A stretch of DNA of 64,000 nt from JAFGQU01 sp964483625 (GTDB lineage: Bacteria; Omnitrophota; Gorgyraeia; Duberdicusellales; 4484-171): contig CAZABB010000002.1 of assembly GCA_964483625.1 (NCBI GenBank), positions 1 through 64,000 on the forward strand. Reading direction: 5' to 3'. This document shows, piece by piece, positions 61,672-64,000 of this stretch. A program made the position numbers and the translations under genes. A model generated the notes under the pieces. The model was not told where the DNA came from. It searched no databases and saw only the letters and a program-made list of their open reading frames with translations. The first letter of the stretch is position 1. The number at the start of each line of letters is the position of its first letter.

Positions 61672-64000
61672 TTATCTGCCGGAGAACATTACTCCCTCCC
61701 GAGAAGGGGCTTCGCCATGATACCACATCGTCAATCCACTCAAACTTGCCGTATACCGGCTCTCATCCCCCGATATAATATTGATGCGAATAGACTCAAC
61801 CCCCTCAGGAGGTTCATAATAAAAAGGAACATGGGCAAACATATTGTTATATATGTTTGCCACCGTCGTCGAACCAAGATAATTCCCTTCCTCATCATAT
61901 GCATCAACAACCATACTGAGTGTACCCTGTTCATAATCTTCAATATCCACCTTTACTCTACCAAACAAAGGTTCCTCTGATTCCAGAGGAATTTCTTGCG
62001 AAGAAAACATCTGTTTCTCTGCGTCTCCCTTAAACGTGATCATGTTGTTTTCTATATCCGGCGCGATATCTATTGCATTAAAATCCCAGTTGGCGGTAAA
62101 CTCAGGAATAATGTTAGATTCCGTAATTTCCTGAGTTAAGGATTCCAAGGCTTGTTGAGGAGTCTCTACCGGCACCTTATTATCGACAATATAATCCAGA
62201 ATCGCTCTATAGTCATTTATACGGTAATCGCCTTCTCCCCCCGCCGCACTTAGTGTATGGAATAATATGCCGAAAGGACGGCCTTCAGCCCGTGCCTGCT
62301 CTATAAGAGCGAGGATCTCTTCCGGAGTGCGATTTCTGCCTTCTTCCCAGTTGTAGGTATCAAGACAGGTAAAATCTGTGGCATCATAGGGATAGAGATT
62401 AAAGGCTATCGGTTCACCGCTGCGGGAATTCCAACTCCCTGTCCGCTGGTAGGAATACACTTCCTCTAGATCTCTTCTTACTTCATCGTCGTAGGCAAAG
62501 AATGGCGGTGCTATTCCTGCCGCTTTATATTCCGCATTTTCTTTACCAATAACTTCTTCGAGGAATTCTTTCGGTTCTTCAATCTGACGGCGGTACTCCG
62601 CGGGGTCACTTTCTCGTAATTGAGTCAAATTCTCATGTCCTATCGTATGAGCACCAACTTCATGTCCCCGACGATCCAATTCAATCAATTCCTGAGAGGA
62701 AACAAAATCGGGATGATCGACCCATCCGGTAATGATATAAAAGGACGCTTTTATATCCTGATATTTTTCTTCCGTCAAAATACCCGCTCCCAATTCATAG
62801 GCGCTCTTTCTGCCGTCATCAAACATGATCGATACGAAAAAGTTATCTTCCCGCTGCGGCAATTGTGCGTACTGATGTTCATACGTACCGGCGCGGTAAT
62901 CTTCGGCGGTACGAGCTGAGACCGCACCTTCATCTATAACATCCTCTTGTTCAGTACCATATTGATCTGCTGTTTCATGCGGACGGGGAACGGTATCGTC
63001 AAAAATGTTGGCAAAAATGACCGCGCTGTTCTGAGTCTCAACACCAAGCTCATTGATTTCCCAAGCATCTCCCTCAAAATAAGCATCGTGATACGCCTCA
63101 TATAAACCGGGGACAGTCACATCGTCCTGAACCGCACTGGGACCGTTGACAATCCATCCCCGCGTTTGCTGGGCTACGGAAACTCCGGGAATCACATTCC
63201 TGTTCTCCGGATAGAAAAGCACATCATGAGGCTGCTCTACGCCGTGTCCACTCACAAAAGCTTTTCCATACACGTTGACTCCTTCGACAACAGAATTCCA
63301 TAATGCCAATCCGGCATTCCGGTAACGCGGATCATAATGGTCCCCATTCTCAAGAGCGTGTATTTTATCGACGACAAGCAGTAACCGTGCTTTATCCAGC
63401 CGGGTCTTATTTGATCCCTGTTTCCATCCGTCGGAATCGACTGCATTCCCAAAAGAATCGACTGAAGCTAATTTCAATAATCTATCTCCTCGTTCCAACA
63501 ATTCAGCCCGGGCAGCGCGGCGTAAATCCTGCAATTCATATTGAGAAACGAATTCATCGCCGAAGAATGCTAGGTGCGAAAGGGCTATCGGATCAAAGTT
63601 GGCCCGTTCAAAACGAGTCGGAGCGTTCAGTTCATCGAAATTATGACGGACAAAATGTATAAGATCCTCGATATTCAATTGATAACCTTCGGCTTGGGCA
63701 GCCTCACGGGCGATTTCGGGATAATGGCGATAGAGTTCTATTAACTGTATAGCCCCAACCATACGTTCATCTATATCTCTTGTGCTGCCTAACGTAGCGG
63801 AATTTTTAAATAAAGCGTTATCCGGATGAGCCTCTAAGAATCGCCAGGCCCGTAAAGCGGCACGAGCCGAACCTATCGCCATGGCATCATTACCATGTTC
63901 GGCAAACAGATACGACGCCGTGGCCATCGACCCCACGTAAGCCGCGGTGACGGGAGTAGAATAATCATCCTGGCTGGTACCACCATAAATGACGCGAGGC
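61672..64000 (-). CDS. GH9-like plus NodB polysaccharide deacetylase protein (start outside window)
   Basis: C-terminal part, at least 776 residues; the frame continues past the right edge. First is a GH9-like barrel: WKQGSNKTRLDKARLLLVVD, GKAFVSGHGVEQPHDVLFY, and GDAWEINELGVETQNSAVIF with the likely acid Glu. Then a complete NodB domain: NFFVSIMFDDGRKSAYELG (Asp pair), GHEVGAHTIGHENLTQL (both zinc His), PPFFAYDDEV, and PFGILFHTLSAAGG (His). The last 120 residues form a beta-sandwich, carbohydrate-binding-like module. The GH9 part is closely similar to giant-protein positions 17860-19000. Here the deacetylase keeps all zinc ligands and follows the GH9 part, while in the giant protein it precedes it. 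Probably a secreted enzyme that cuts and deacetylates a beta-glycan. Confidence 0.8.
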   Translation of the reverse strand, partial: PRVIYGGTSQDDYSTPVTAAYVGSMATASYLFAEHGNDAMAIGSARAALRAWRFLEAHPDNALFKNSATLGSTRDIDERMVGAIQLIELYRHYPEIAREAAQAEGYQLNIEDLIHFVRHNFDELNAPTRFERANFDPIALSHLAFFGDEFVSQYELQDLRRAARAELLERGDRLLKLASVDSFGNAVDSDGWKQGSNKTRLDKARLLLVVDKIHALENGDHYDPRYRNAGLALWNSVVEGVNVYGKAFVSGHGVEQPHDVLFYPENRNVIPGVSVAQQTRGWIVNGPSAVQDDVTVPGLYEAYHDAYFEGDAWEINELGVETQNSAVIFANIFDDTVPRPHETADQYGTEQEDVIDEGAVSARTAEDYRAGTYEHQYAQLPQREDNFFVSIMFDDGRKSAYELGAGILTEEKYQDIKASFYIITGWVDHPDFVSSQELIELDRRGHEVGAHTIGHENLTQLRESDPAEYRRQIEEPKEFLEEVIGKENAEYKAAGIAPPFFAYDDEVRRDLEEVYSYQRTGSWNSRSGEPIAFNLYPYDATDFTCLDTYNWEEGRNRTPEEILALIEQARAEGRPFGILFHTLSAAGGEGDYRINDYRAILDYIVDNKVPVETPQQALESLTQEITESNIIPEFTANWDFNAIDIAPDIENNMITFKGDAEKQMFSSQEIPLESEEPLFGRVKVDIEDYEQGTLSMVVDAYDEEGNYLGSTTVANIYNNMFAHVPFYYEPPEGVESIRINIISGDESRYTASLSGLTMWYHGEAPSREGVMFSGR

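Noticed and set aside
1..64000. tRNA or rRNA genes
   Set aside because: None recognised by eye on either strand in the intergenic regions, which are the only places not occupied by convincing protein-coding sequence.

Overview
The window looks like a chromosomal segment of an uncultured, Gram-negative-type bacterium. The best guess is Omnitrophota, because that phylum is known for giant genes of this kind; this is inference from gene content, since there is no rRNA or other marker in the window. Three placeholder gaps show that it is assembled scaffold: 10 N at 34220-34229, 100 N at 36889-36988 and 100 N at 61384-61483.

Positions 1-42482 (minus strand) are, as far as I can read, one giant gene running off the left edge. 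About 14,100 codons are visible. I translated it by hand. The same reading frame holds from 34219 to 1 with no stop seen, and the two gaps explain the frame changes upstream. From the N-terminus (high coordinates) the protein has a signal segment, a C39-like cysteine peptidase, eight 27-residue repeats and a polytopic membrane block. Then come a SecA/helicase-like ATPase, an M50 site-2 protease, a HExxH region, a processive GT2 glycosyltransferase, a NodB-like deacetylase, a GH9-like cellulase with Ig domain, half of a HAD domain and more membrane helices. Two LysM domains, four tandem beta modules, a beta-propeller, a clan GH-A glycosidase and two nearly identical (alpha/alpha)-barrel modules follow, joined by Thr/Pro linkers. 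A sigma70-type promoter, a c-di-GMP-I riboswitch and an overlapping terminator precede the gene. This suggests that c-di-GMP switches on a cell-surface polysaccharide synthesis and remodelling machine.

Inside the giant gene, short palindromic repeats sit in frame, and two small genes with strong ribosome binding sites are nested in another frame.

Positions 42486-44145 are a divergent intergenic region with an array of hairpins, a small zinc-ribbon gene and a promoter surrounded by TGTATC motifs. Positions 44146-57854 (plus strand) form an export operon: a TonB(x2)-TolC fusion, a periplasmic adaptor, an exported beta-propeller, an RND pump with a roughly 630-residue charged tail ending in a winged helix, a four-helix-bundle protein and a second RND pump.

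Positions 57864-61011 (minus strand) hold two exported proteins sharing an EF-hand-like C-terminal module. Positions 61012-61671 are an intergenic region of repeated promoter-like units around an assembly gap. From 61672 to the right edge is a GH9-NodB protein (minus strand, start outside the window) that resembles an internal part of the giant protein.
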